47,731 bases of DNA, from assembly GCA_001580565.1 (NCBI GenBank), contig LRBF01000263.1, positions 1 to 47,731 of the forward strand. Reading direction: 5' to 3'. The notes beneath the pieces are model-generated. The model saw only the letters and a list, made by a program, of their open reading frames with translations. It was not told the origin of the DNA and did not search any database. The position numbers and the translations under genes are program-made. Below are positions 1-8,314 of this stretch, one piece after another (the stretch's first letter is position 1; every line of letters starts with the position of its first letter). Source of the DNA: Caballeronia megalochromosomata. GTDB lineage: Bacteria; Pseudomonadota; Gammaproteobacteria; Burkholderiales; Burkholderiaceae.

Positions 1-864
1 CCGGCTGCCGCCTGCCGTCCTGTCTATCACAACAATCCACCGAATCCCTCGCCTGCCGCGCCGACAGGAATGGTATGGAATGCGTCGGCCGCGTTTCTCG
101 TGCCAGGCACCACGATCCCCGCGGTATTTATATTCGCGACCGAGGACGGCACGCTTTCCGCCTGGGCCGGCGGGCTGAATCCTGCCAACAACGCCGTGAT
201 CGCAGCCGATAACTCGGCCAATCCTTCCGCCGTCAATGGCGCGGTCTACAAGGGCCTCGTTTTCGGCGTCAACTCGAAAGGCCTGTTCCTTTTCGCGACC
301 AACTTCCGCTCGGGACGGATCGACGTCTTCGGGCCGAGCGGCGGCGCAAATGGACTGTACATGAGCGTGACGACGGACGGTGGCTTCGTCGATCCACACA
401 TGCCGCCCGGATACGCGCCGTTCGGCATCGCGAACATCGATGGCGACCTTTTTGTCACGTATGCAAAGCAGGACAAACAGAAGCACGACGACGTAGCCGG
501 CAACGGTCACGGATTCGTCGATGTCTTCGATACGGACGGCCATCTGCTGCACCGCTTCGCCAGTCGAGGGACACTTAACTCCCCATGGGGCGTCACGCGT
601 GCATCGTTCGCTTTCGGCCCGTTCAGCGGCAAGATACTGGTCGGCAACTTCGGCAATGGCCACATCAGTGTCTTCGACAACGACGGGACGTTCGTCGATC
701 AGTTGGAGGATGCGTATGGCAATCCGATTTCCATCGACGGCTTGTGGACGCTGACGCTCGGTGGTGGCCGCAATTCGAGTTCGGACGCCGTGTACTTCTC
801 GGCGGGACCGAATGGCGAGGTCAATGGACTGTTCGGCACCATCATGCCGGCGAACGGGCACTGA
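1..864 (+). CDS. TIGR03118 family protein, 5' end outside window
   Basis: The frame is open from base 1 to the stop at 864 (287 codons), so the gene starts before the window. The product has the repeated beta-propeller-like texture of the TIGR03118 family: VFIFATEDGTLSAW, LFATNFRSGRIDVF, GFVDVFDTDGHLLHRFAS, GKILVGNFGNGHISVFD and the closing YFSAGPNGEVNGLFGTI. Members are usually exported or lipid-anchored proteins of about 350-400 residues and unknown function, so roughly the first quarter, including the signal peptide, is missing here. A second, cut-off gene of the same family begins at 1070, which suggests a tandem pair. No enzymatic role can be assigned from the sequence. Confidence 0.85.
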   Translation, partial: PAAACRPVYHNNPPNPSPAAPTGMVWNASAAFLVPGTTIPAVFIFATEDGTLSAWAGGLNPANNAVIAADNSANPSAVNGAVYKGLVFGVNSKGLFLFATNFRSGRIDVFGPSGGANGLYMSVTTDGGFVDPHMPPGYAPFGIANIDGDLFVTYAKQDKQKHDDVAGNGHGFVDVFDTDGHLLHRFASRGTLNSPWGVTRASFAFGPFSGKILVGNFGNGHISVFDNDGTFVDQLEDAYGNPISIDGLWTLTLGGGRNSSSDAVYFSAGPNGEVNGLFGTIMPANGH

Positions 865-1069
865 CAATAGTCGTCAGCGCGTTGCTCCCGAGGCGGCTTC
901 AAGAGCCGGTCGCGCAAGCCGCAAGACGCGATTGGCTCGTCTCGAACGAGCGTGATCGGCTATCGCGATCGCATGAAATCATCCACGAAACGAGTGCTTC
1001 CATGCCGGAATAAAACCCATCTCCTCGTTCATCGACCATCAGGGTCTCGGGACAGGAAGAAGTACGGTC

Positions 1070-1276
1070 ATGAAGTCTCTACTCACTGTATTCAGCGTCG
1101 TAGCGTGCAGCGCGGCCATCGTGACGCTCGTGTCATGCGGGGGCTCCGGTTCGAACAGTTCAAACCCATGCACCACTCCATCGTCGTTTGCCGTGACGGC
1201 GCTCGTATCCGATGGAGCGGTACGCGAGCAAGCTGCGTCCAATCTGGGCGCAAGGTGTGCCGAAGCTTGCCGCTAG
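1070..1276 (+). pseudogene. Truncated TIGR03118-type lipoprotein, N-terminal fragment
   Basis: The 68-residue frame begins with a lipoprotein signal (MKSLLTVFSVVACSAAIVTLVSCGG) whose cysteine lies near residue 23, followed by a Ser/Gly/Asn linker and FAVTALVSDGAV. That last stretch matches the start of the mature TIGR03118 domain. An AGGAAG-type ribosome site precedes the ATG. After about base 1220 the reading leaves the family and soon stops. The break lies at the left edge of the 219-bp repeat (1208-1426), so a rearrangement removed the rest of the gene. It was probably a paralogue of the gene ending at 864. A functional short lipoprotein is possible but less likely. Confidence 0.7.
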
Positions 1277-1426
1277 TCAGCCGGCGTACACATGCATCGG
1301 TTATGCGTTTGTGGGTAGACAGCAAGTCCTTGATTTACAAAGGTATTATTTCAGCGCCAGAAGGCAAAGCCTTGTCGGAACTAGGGCACGCTAACTGGAA
1401 ATCTGCGCGAAAATCAAAGTCACCCC
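1208..1426. repeat. 219-bp dispersed repeat, copy 1
   Basis: This block recurs in the same orientation at 6596-6814 with no gaps and about 7 mismatches (about 97% identity). It starts TCCGATGGAGCGG and ends AAATCAAAGTCACCCC. The first bases are still codons of the truncated lipoprotein; the rest has no recognisable coding content, though both copies keep a 61-codon plus-strand frame. The family is not recognised. Confidence 0.9.
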
Positions 1427-1869
1427 GTCGCAGTGAGCATCAACCGGATGGCACGCCTTCTTCCTTGCCCAACGAACACCGTTCAGCCGCGGTGCAGCGG
1501 CAGCGTACCGCTTTGCTGCCGTTCGCGATGAAATGCGGTCGAACTCGGCCTCCAGGAGGCGCCGAACGAGACATGACGACCCACTCCGGTCAGACGGCCG
1601 TCTCCAAAGCGGGCAGTCAGTCAAATCCAGGTTTCGCGAAGCGGAGTGCCGATAAGCGGCCGTTGGCGACCTCACCCGATCGGCCAGGAGCCGCCGCTGA
1701 CCAATCTGCTCCCAACGACCCATTGAAAGCCGCAAGCGGTCGTTCGGAACGTCGTCGCAGCCAACTCGATCTGTCGCGCAGTGCTCTCGCAGCATTTCAT
1801 CGAGCAGAATCCGGTAGTTGGTGCGATTAGCTCGCGACAATAGTCCGAAGCCCATTGACTTGATGGATC
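1427..1869. other. Gene-free stretch with degenerate GCGGTCGTTCG-type motifs
   Basis: No frame here resembles a known protein. The stretch contains decayed motifs such as ACGACCCA, GATAAGCGGCCGTTGG and CAAGCGGTCGTTCGG at about 1573-1750. Similar degenerate motifs recur near 4800-4880. It looks like eroded intergenic or former mobile DNA. Confidence 0.4.
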
Positions 1870-2355
1870 GTGCCGCCTACCTTGGCAGCGCTTTCAGGAG
1901 ACGGAGAAGGAGTGCAGCGTGCGTCGCAGCAGCTCAACCAGGTGGCAGGAAATCACGGCCTGCACTTTTGGGGACTGTATGGTTCGGCTTTTTCACTTTG
2001 GGCGAGAGTATTCCAGGACTCCAACGCTGTCTCTTTCCTGGAGCTTCGATCGACACTGAAGACGCTGCAAGTCCACGGATTTGATCTCGCTTATTCCGTA
2101 TTCTCGGCCGACTTTGCGAACGCAACGCTGGGACAGCGCGTGGCGAGAAGCCGCTAGTCTCATTAATGCGCGGTGGGCAGGCGATGTCGCTGGACAACTT
2201 TGGAACGCCCATGAACTTATGAGGATCAAGTCTCGAACGCTATCGGAAAAGAGGTCGTCCCAGCAAGCGCCACGGTCGTTGATTTGCAACAGGCGTTGAC
2301 GCTGGCCCGCGCCAGGGTGCAAAAGCGTGGGAGCTTATACTTAAAGACGAACATG
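1870..2355 (+). pseudogene. C-terminal remnant of a winged-helix/ATPase-type TPR regulator
   Basis: From about 1900 the frame reads HGLHFWGLYGSAFSLWARVF, then LKTLQVHGFDLAYSVFSADFANATLG. After a frame change, pieces such as QQALTLAR and GAKAWELIL appear near 2288-2350. These match the C-terminal TPR half of large regulators that combine an OmpR-type winged helix with an AAA ATPase domain, where sequences like LLQQALALARRQGAKAWEL close the protein. The N-terminal DNA-binding and ATPase parts are absent and at least one frameshift is present, so this is a decayed fragment. Family assignment rests on remembered motifs only. Confidence 0.5.
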
Positions 2356-2383
2356 TTGCATAGGCGTCCAGCGCCATGCTGTA

Positions 2384-3322
2384 TCACCCGTTTGCCGCGC
2401 CAGGCGTTTCGTCAAAGCGGGACATGCCCAAGAGGTTGCTCGTTTCCGTCGCTTCGGCCAGGCAGTCGAGGAAGGCCCGCACCGAAGGCGACGTGCGTCG
2501 CGCGCGTTCGAAGAGCACATTCACCGGCGCAGGCGTAGTTTCGTAATCCTGAAGGATGCGCCGCAGCCGGCCGCTCTGGATGTCTTCCGCCACTTGCCAC
2601 GACGGGGTGCGCACGATGCCTGCGCCGTCGATCGCCGCGGCCGTGAGCACGTCGAACGCGTTGGCCCAGAGGCGGCCCGTAATGCGCGCGGAATGACGGG
2701 TGCCAGCGGACTTGAAGCGCCAATCAACTGGGCCAGGCTGGTCGGAGAAAACTAGGCAGTCGTGCTGACGCAGTTCGTCAGGCGAGCAAGGCGCGCCGCG
2801 GCGCTCGATATAAGACGGCGCGGCGCAAACGATCATGCGTACGTCGCCGAGCTTGCGTGCCGCGAGCGCCGAATCGGGCAGGCGGCCCACACGAATCGCG
2901 AGGTGGATGTCTTCCTCGACGAGATTCATGGCACGATCGATTAGCAGCAGCTCAACCGCAACAGCGGTGTGGCGCGCGAGAAAACAGGGCAGGAGCGGCG
3001 CGATGATGGTTCGGCCCAGCAGCGTGGGGGCGGCGATGCGCAAACGGCCCGCCGGCTCGTTGCGGCCTACGCTTAGCAAAGTGCCCACTTCCTCCAGCTC
3101 CGCGAGGATCGACTTCGCGCGCTCGAAAAATAGGCGCCCCTCGTTCGTCAGCGCAATGTGCCGTGTTGTGCGGCGCAGCAACTGCATCCCGAACTGCGTC
3201 TCCAAAGCCGACAAGTGGCGACTCACCGAAGTCAGCGACATCGGAATCGCACGGGCCGCGGCAGACAGACTGCCGGCTTCCACCACGCGGACAAACACAT
3301 CCATCGCGTCGAACCGGTCCAT
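2384..3322 (-). CDS. LysR family transcriptional regulator
   Basis: This 312-residue protein has a typical LysR layout. Residues 1-62 form the winged helix-turn-helix (FDAMDVFVRVVEAGSLSAAA, then SLTSVSRHLSALE), and residues from about 90 form the periplasmic-binding-like effector domain beginning RLRIAAPTLLGRTIIAPLL. It is of the subclass that includes DsdC- or AaeR-like proteins with a VDWRF motif near residue 200. The gene is divergent from the MFS transporter at 3489 with 166 bp between them, an arrangement in which LysR proteins usually control the neighbour. The inducer cannot be told. The frame is intact and of normal length. Confidence 0.92.
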   Translation of the reverse strand: MDRFDAMDVFVRVVEAGSLSAAARAIPMSLTSVSRHLSALETQFGMQLLRRTTRHIALTNEGRLFFERAKSILAELEEVGTLLSVGRNEPAGRLRIAAPTLLGRTIIAPLLPCFLARHTAVAVELLLIDRAMNLVEEDIHLAIRVGRLPDSALAARKLGDVRMIVCAAPSYIERRGAPCSPDELRQHDCLVFSDQPGPVDWRFKSAGTRHSARITGRLWANAFDVLTAAAIDGAGIVRTPSWQVAEDIQSGRLRRILQDYETTPAPVNVLFERARRTSPSVRAFLDCLAEATETSNLLGMSRFDETPGAANG

Positions 3323-3488
3323 TGGTCACCTTTCCTCAAATCGCAAGGATCATTACCACAATACGCTCTTACTCCCAGGATCAGGAATAGTCTACATTCC
3401 CCTTTGCGCAGACCGCAAAAGCTCGCACGCGACACCTCGGCTCGAACGCGCGAGCACTCCGAACGTTTCCGGCAAAGGATAGACGCAG
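3323..3488. promoter_or_regulatory. Divergent LysR/MFS promoter region
   Basis: This 166-bp gap separates the starts of the divergent regulator and transporter genes and must hold both promoters and the LysR binding site. I could not fix a T-N11-A box or a -35/-10 pair with confidence. Confidence 0.5.
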
Positions 3489-4697
3489 ATGAAGCAGTCG
3501 ATCTATTGGATCATGGCACTCGCAGCCGGACTCGTCGTTGCCAACAACTATTACAACCAGCCGCTGCTTGTCGATTTCGCGCATACGTTCAGCGCTACCG
3601 AAGGTCAGGCCGGCGCGGTTTCCATCGCTGCGCAGGCCGGTTATGCGCTGGGCCTGCTCCTGTTCATTCCGCTTGGGGACAAGGTCGAGCTTCGCAAGCT
3701 CTTGGCGTTCACATTGGCAGCCACCGTTGTCGCGCTTGTCGCGATGGCGGTGGCGCCCACGATGCTTTGGGCCGTAGTGGCAAGCTTTGCCGCGGGCATG
3801 GCGAGTGTTGCGCCGCAACTGCTCACACCTTATGCGGCGAAGATTGCGGGCCCCCAAAGCCGCGGCAAGGCCGTCGGAATTGTGATGTTAGGATTGCTTT
3901 GCGGCATCCTCGTCTCCCGCACGGTATCGGGCACCATCGCTGCGCATTTCGGATGGCGCTCTGTCTACGCGTTCGCGGCAGCCGCGATGGTGGGCGTTGC
4001 CGTCATGCTTGCGCGCGTGCTCCCGCGTATCGAGCCGACCTTCTCGGGTAGCTATGGTGCGTTGATGCGTTCCCTGTTTGTGTTGCTGCGTGAGGAGCCT
4101 ATCTTACGGCAGACGGCGTCGATCGCGGCGCTGCAATTCGCTGTATTCAGTGCCTTCTGGACTACGCTCGCGTTTCACCTGCACGCCCTCGACCCCCGTT
4201 ACGGCAGTGAGACGGCCGGGTTGTTCGGACTCGTCGGCGTCGCCGGCGCGAGCGCGTCCTATGCTGCAGGAAAGCTGACCGATACGCGCGAGCCGCGTCA
4301 TATCATCTTCGCCGCCAGCGTTGTTCTCATTGCTTCGTACGGGGTGCTTGCGTGGAAAGGCTCGAGTATCGGCGGGCTAATCGTCGGGGTGACCCTGCTA
4401 GACCTCGGCATGCAAAGCTCTCATGTCTCGAATATGGCGCGCAGCCTGGCGGTTAAGAGCACTGCGATGAGCCGTTCCAACACGCTTTACATGACCTGCC
4501 GCTTCGCGGGCGGGGCGATCGGCGCGGCGCTTGGCAACTATGCGTGGAGCGTATGGCATTGGCCGGGCGTGTGCGGCGTCGGGCTCGTATTTGCCAGCGC
4601 TTCGATGCTGCCGCAGATCATTCCCGCGTCCGGTCGGCAAGCGCCTGCGGCGCCAAGCGAGGCAAGCGCCGAATACAAGGGGCGTGAAGCGCGATAG
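3489..4697 (+). CDS. MFS transporter (efflux type)
   Basis: The 402-residue protein has twelve predicted membrane helices in the pattern of the major facilitator superfamily. Diagnostic pieces are NNYYNQPLLVDFA after helix 1, the loop 2-3 motif PLGDKVELRKLL (a variant of G-D-R-x-G-R-R), and the GAIGAALGNYAWS stretch late in the protein. It resembles the YgaY/arabinose-efflux-like group of drug and metabolite exporters. It is divergent from a LysR gene that probably controls it. The start is the ATG after the weak site AAAGGAT. Substrate is unknown. It is intact, in contrast with the decayed DNA on either side of the pair. Confidence 0.9.
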   Translation: MKQSIYWIMALAAGLVVANNYYNQPLLVDFAHTFSATEGQAGAVSIAAQAGYALGLLLFIPLGDKVELRKLLAFTLAATVVALVAMAVAPTMLWAVVASFAAGMASVAPQLLTPYAAKIAGPQSRGKAVGIVMLGLLCGILVSRTVSGTIAAHFGWRSVYAFAAAAMVGVAVMLARVLPRIEPTFSGSYGALMRSLFVLLREEPILRQTASIAALQFAVFSAFWTTLAFHLHALDPRYGSETAGLFGLVGVAGASASYAAGKLTDTREPRHIIFAASVVLIASYGVLAWKGSSIGGLIVGVTLLDLGMQSSHVSNMARSLAVKSTAMSRSNTLYMTCRFAGGAIGAALGNYAWSVWHWPGVCGVGLVFASASMLPQIIPASGRQAPAAPSEASAEYKGREAR

Positions 4698-5096
4698 ACG
4701 ATTGAGTGGTCACATCAAACGGATCGCACTTCCTTAGGCGCATGGATGGATCGACCGTTTTTGATCGCTGTTGGGACATCCCAAGAAGCGAACTGAAGGA
4801 CCGCTCAGGGTCGGGCTGCGTTAGTCCGCTCTTCGAACTGATAGCTGGAAAGCGGCCAGTGGAATTGAGCTCCTGGAAGCGGCCAGTCGGCAGTGCGTAC
4901 TCCCGACCCAATTCAGCCGACCAGCCTGCGCGGCCGTGGCTGGCGGCTTCCGAAGGTACATCGGACGATCGATCGGTGCTAGTGTCGGTGGACCAAAATG
5001 GACGCGGAGAGTGGCCGCGACGATGGCCCGACCACTTCATGCCGATCGCCGACCCGAGCCGGCTCTCCCCCTTCGGTCGAACGCTCCCTCGCCGCT
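4698..5096. other. Gene-free stretch, degenerate motifs
   Basis: No supported gene. Motifs such as GAAAGCGGCCAGT and GAAGCGGCCAGTCGG (about 4849-4883) resemble those near 1573-1750. The 140-codon minus frame across this stretch has no protein-like signature. Confidence 0.4.
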
Positions 5097-5942
5097 TTAC
5101 GCCTTACGGACTAAGAGATGGGCGCCGTACGAAAGCAGTTCTTCGTCCTCCATTGCTCTGAATCCTCGATCCAAGCGGGCCCTGGAGACGGGCAATACGT
5201 CCCATCGCTTTTGTTCGAGAATCTCAACTTTAAAACCAGCTTCTTCGAACGCTTCTCTGATCTGCCCCAGCCTGAGTCGGTTCGTATAAACGTTTGTCTT
5301 CCTTACGAAACTACTCTCCCATGTCGCACTCGAGAAGCGAAGATGATTCAGGCTCCCAGCAAGCATGTCGCGGAAATCCAGTAGATGTGAGCCAGTGCCC
5401 CCGTCCGCGGTTACGCGGTATAGCTCGCGTGCGAGCATTTTAAATTGGTCCAACGGAATATGCTGCAAACACGAGTGCGAAAATGAAAAATCCATCTCGC
5501 TGTCATTCAGCTCGAAAAGGCTGGCGACGCCATCTGTTAGATACGTGCAGTGAAGCGCGCTGAGCAAGCTCGCCGATGAAAAATCTTCTGAAACGTCAGG
5601 CATGCGATCGCCCTTGCTGCGGAGTTGGTCAACTAAGGCAATGTATGGATTCGGATCGGTTTCGGCAAAGGGTCCTGCATCAATCAAAACGCTCCTTTCG
5701 AATCGCGTATATGCGTACACCGCTGTGAAAAGAGAGTCGCCCGGCCCGAGTTCCAGAAGCGTCTTCGCCGTCGGATTGGCGTGACCAACGTGATGCTCGT
5801 AGACACTTCGAGCGTAGTTCGGATCCAGCATCGCGCCCAGTTTAAAGATCCCATGGCGCCGCCAAAACGTGTATGGAACGCCCAGATTCGCCGCGATCAC
5901 TTTCGAGGCCAGCTTCGCCTGCCATGGAAAACGCGCGTGCAT
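5097..5942 (-). CDS. Class I SAM-dependent methyltransferase
   Basis: The 281-residue product carries the SAM-binding motif I as LLELGPGDSLFTA (about residues 62-74), an acidic residue after the second strand (SVLIDAGPF), and a motif-IV-like MDFSFSHSCLQHIPLDQFKMLARELYRVTADGG. This is the Methyltransf_11/25 fold. A leading hydrophobic segment and the sequence GTGSHLLDFRDML suggest a small-molecule or sugar substrate, as seen for methyltransferases of surface polysaccharide clusters; this is inference. Base composition is visibly lower in GC than the metabolic genes further right, which hints at acquisition by transfer. It stands alone between decayed sequences, and its regulator or partners are not present. 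Confidence 0.8.
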   Translation of the reverse strand: MHARFPWQAKLASKVIAANLGVPYTFWRRHGIFKLGAMLDPNYARSVYEHHVGHANPTAKTLLELGPGDSLFTAVYAYTRFERSVLIDAGPFAETDPNPYIALVDQLRSKGDRMPDVSEDFSSASLLSALHCTYLTDGVASLFELNDSEMDFSFSHSCLQHIPLDQFKMLARELYRVTADGGTGSHLLDFRDMLAGSLNHLRFSSATWESSFVRKTNVYTNRLRLGQIREAFEEAGFKVEILEQKRWDVLPVSRARLDRGFRAMEDEELLSYGAHLLVRKA

Positions 5943-6265
5943 TCCTATTCCTATGATGGTTTATATTACCTTAGGCGTACAAACCTTAGACGAAAGATCC
6001 GAATACTGATCCAAGTCTCTCATCAGAGGTAAGTGTTGACCGTGGCAAGTACAGGAAGTGTTTGCTCCACTCCAGACGCCGAGGCCGATGCATAATGAAA
6101 CGAAGATCCGATTGGCAAGGATCCGCAAGGTCCGATCTGCCTTGGACCCGCTATATATCGACGGCGCGGAGCCGAGCGTTGAAGTTATGCCCCCTGTCCG
6201 CGTTTGAACATCTGGAATTACCCGAGGACGCTTTGCTTACTGAGTTCCCCACACTCCCCAACAAG
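5943..6265. other. Gene-free stretch before IS66 remnant
   Basis: No supported gene. It holds the promoter side of the minus-strand methyltransferase and, beyond about 6030, sequence without recognised coding signal on either strand. Confidence 0.4.
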
Positions 6266-6595
6266 TCACATCGTCGACGATAACCGTCGAATCCGAACCA
6301 TGACCGCGCCTGAGTTACGGGTTGGTCCGGATGAGGCGCGGCGCCGCCAGGTGTACAGCATGTTCGCGTTGATGCCATTCTCACGGGCGAGTCTCGCAAC
6401 GGAGACGCCCGGTTCACACGCCGCTGCCGCCAGCCGGTCCCGAAGCTCCCTTGGGTAATTTGGACGGCCCGCTCGACTACCCGGCTTCTTCTCTGAGGAC
6501 TCTGACAAAGTGGTGTCCATCAAATCGAAAATGATGGACATCATTTTGCTGCGTATTGAGGTCACGCCCTACGACGGTCGAGACGAGCCGCTTAC
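6266..6595 (-). mobile_element. IS66-family remnant: terminal repeat and broken tnpA
   Basis: Reading leftward from 6595, the sequence begins GTAAGCGGCTCGTCTCGACC, an IS66-type terminal inverted repeat starting with GTAA. It is followed by a minus-strand frame whose product contains MDTTLSESSEKKPGSRAGRP, NYPRELRDRLAAAACEPG and SVARLARENGINANMLYTWRR, the helix-turn-helix accessory protein TnpA of IS66 elements. After that the sequence no longer matches (GPTRNSGAVMV and stop at 6266). tnpB, tnpC and the other end are missing. The element end touches the 219-bp repeat copy 2 directly. This is a dead fragment. Confidence 0.82.
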
Positions 6596-6814
6596 TCCGA
6601 TGGAGCGGTACGCGAGCAAGCTGCGTCCAAGTTTGGCGCAAGGTGTGCCGAAGCTTGCCGCTAGTCAGCCGGCGTACACATGCATCGGTTATGCGTTTGT
6701 GGGTAGACAGCAAGTCTTTGATTTACAGAGGTATTATTTCAGCGCCAGAAGGCAAAGCCTTGTCGGCACTAGGGCACGCTAACCGGAAATCTGCGCGAAA
6801 ATCAAAGTCACCCC
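6596..6814. repeat. 219-bp dispersed repeat, copy 2
   Basis: About 97% identical and collinear with 1208-1426. Its left edge abuts the IS66 terminus at 6595. It includes the 13 bases TCCGATGGAGCGG that in copy 1 belong to the truncated lipoprotein gene. Confidence 0.9.
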
Positions 6815-7493
6815 CAACGGGCTCAAGTTGGGCGACATGCTTTCCTACAAACCATCTGGCGAGCTTGCTAGGCGCGTTCCCTGCACGAATGGTATGGCAC
6901 CAATTATCATTCCTTTTATGTAAAGTTGGATCGAAAAAAGATTGTTGGGTCGGAGGTCCCCGAAGCGTTGATCGAGATCGGTTGGTACGTCGAAAACTTT
7001 AGCCAGGAAAGTCGCTCCACTTCCGAGGCTTTATAAATGCACGCACCTCTGACAAATTCAGCGCTTTATCGAGGTTGCTCAGAAGCGCACGACACAATAA
7101 AAGATGCGAAAAGGTCTCAATGAAGACAACTGGTTGGCGCAGACAGGCCCTCGCCGAATTCGGCAACGTTGGGAACGTGCGGCTTCAAGGAAGCGTCTGA
7201 AACCGGTGCTATCCCGCTCTATTCCGCCTAACAGCCGGCCCGATCGACCGCATCGTATCGCGACTTGGCCTGCTGCGGCGATGCAGAAGTGGGAAACCTT
7301 TGCATGTCCCTGCTGATACGACAAGCTAAGAGTACGCGTCCCCACTGCTGCGAATTCCTTTCTCGACTTTTTAGGATACGTTAGACGTGGCTGAGCGGAG
7401 ACAAACAGCAATTCATTTTTGAGGGTGCATCGTTATCGAAGTATGCAAAAGCGAGCCCACACCTGACCTCTGCGAAACAAGGTGCGGGCTACG
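6815..7493. other. Gene-free stretch between repeat and broken porin
   Basis: Neither strand shows a recognisable protein. The expected C-terminal half of the porin should lie here on the minus strand if the only change had been a local inversion, but no porin beta-barrel sequence is visible, so that part has been lost. Confidence 0.4.
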
Positions 7494-7776
7494 TTACACA
7501 CCTGTCTGGGCTAAACCTCGGCGGACTTTATAGTTTTGGAGGCGTCGCTGGAAACGAAACTCAGAACCAGGTTTGGTCCGTGGGGGCCGGGTATAGTCAG
7601 GGCCCCCTCCAGCTTGGGGCAGGTTATCTGAATGTGCGGAATGCAAACGTCGGCTTCTTCGGCAACAGTTCCGCTACCGCTCTGACCGCCGCGACGGCAA
7701 ACGCTACGAATCCTGTGATAAGTGGGTTCATGTCGGCACATACCTATCAAGTCATCAGTGCGAGCGGGGCGTACAC
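7494..7776 (+). pseudogene. Internal porin segment, inverted
   Basis: The plus strand here encodes YVTHLSGLNLGGLYSFGG, QVWSVGAGYSQGPLQLGAGY, VGFFGNSS and NPVISGFMSAHTYQVISASG followed by AYT. This is the middle of a Burkholderia-type trimeric porin, which would normally follow a stretch like FNNGQRTNNSIKY. That preceding part lies next door on the opposite strand (7777-8247). The switch of strand occurs at about 7776, where GAYT meets the reverse complement of NGQRT. The segment has therefore been turned round relative to the start of the gene. Confidence 0.8.
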
Positions 7777-8247
7777 TTGTTCGTTGCCCGTTATTGAAGT
7801 TGTCGATGTCGCCAGGATGGGCGCCGATGTATCCGCCCCACTGATGGCTAATGGCGACGGGGGCGACGTAGTCCACGACAGAGTCGTACTGGCGACCGAG
7901 CGTTACAGTGCCCGCCTGATTGCTGCTAACACCAACGAAGGCTTGCCGCCCAAACAACAATCCGCCTTGGCTGAGACGGCCGTTGTTGACGTCAAATCCG
8001 TTTTCAAGGGTCGCAAGTGCCTTTAATCCTCCACCCAGGTCTTCGACACCCTTCATACCCCATCGGCTTCCCTGAAGAACACCGCTGGAAAGGTTAAAAA
8101 GCGGCTTGCCCCCCGAAGTCGTCGCAACGTTACTTGTGTAGTTGACACCCTCGTCGATAATCCCGTACAACGTAACGCTGCTTTGTGCGAAACACGAAAG
8201 CGAACACAGAGAGGAACCCACGATCCGAAACCAATTAGCTTTTGCAA
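7777..8247 (-). pseudogene. N-terminal half of Gram-negative porin, broken
   Basis: The minus strand encodes AQSSVTLYGIIDEGVNYTSN, GSRWGMKGVEDLGGGLKALATLENGFDVNNG and GTVTLGRQYDSVVDYVAP up to GDIDNFNNGQRT, the first strands and loops of an OmpC-like porin of the Burkholderia family (usual length about 360-390 residues). The ATG at 8247 starts MQKLIGFGSW, typical of the signal peptide, but the rest of the signal (SLCSLSCFAQSS) is in another frame, so a frameshift lies within it. The gene then breaks at about 7776, where the following segment is inverted. It lies just before the MFS gene of a catabolic operon; porins in such places often help uptake of the substrate, but this one is dead. Confidence 0.85.
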
Positions 8248-8314
8248 AGCCTATCTCCTTTGGTATACTTATTAATAAATAAACCGAGTGAAGCGTTTGG
8301 CACTTGGTCAACGC

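Noticed and set aside
1391..1855. 154-codon minus-strand frame overlapping repeat copy 1
   Set aside because: Enters the repeat in an unconserved frame and shows no protein-like pattern.
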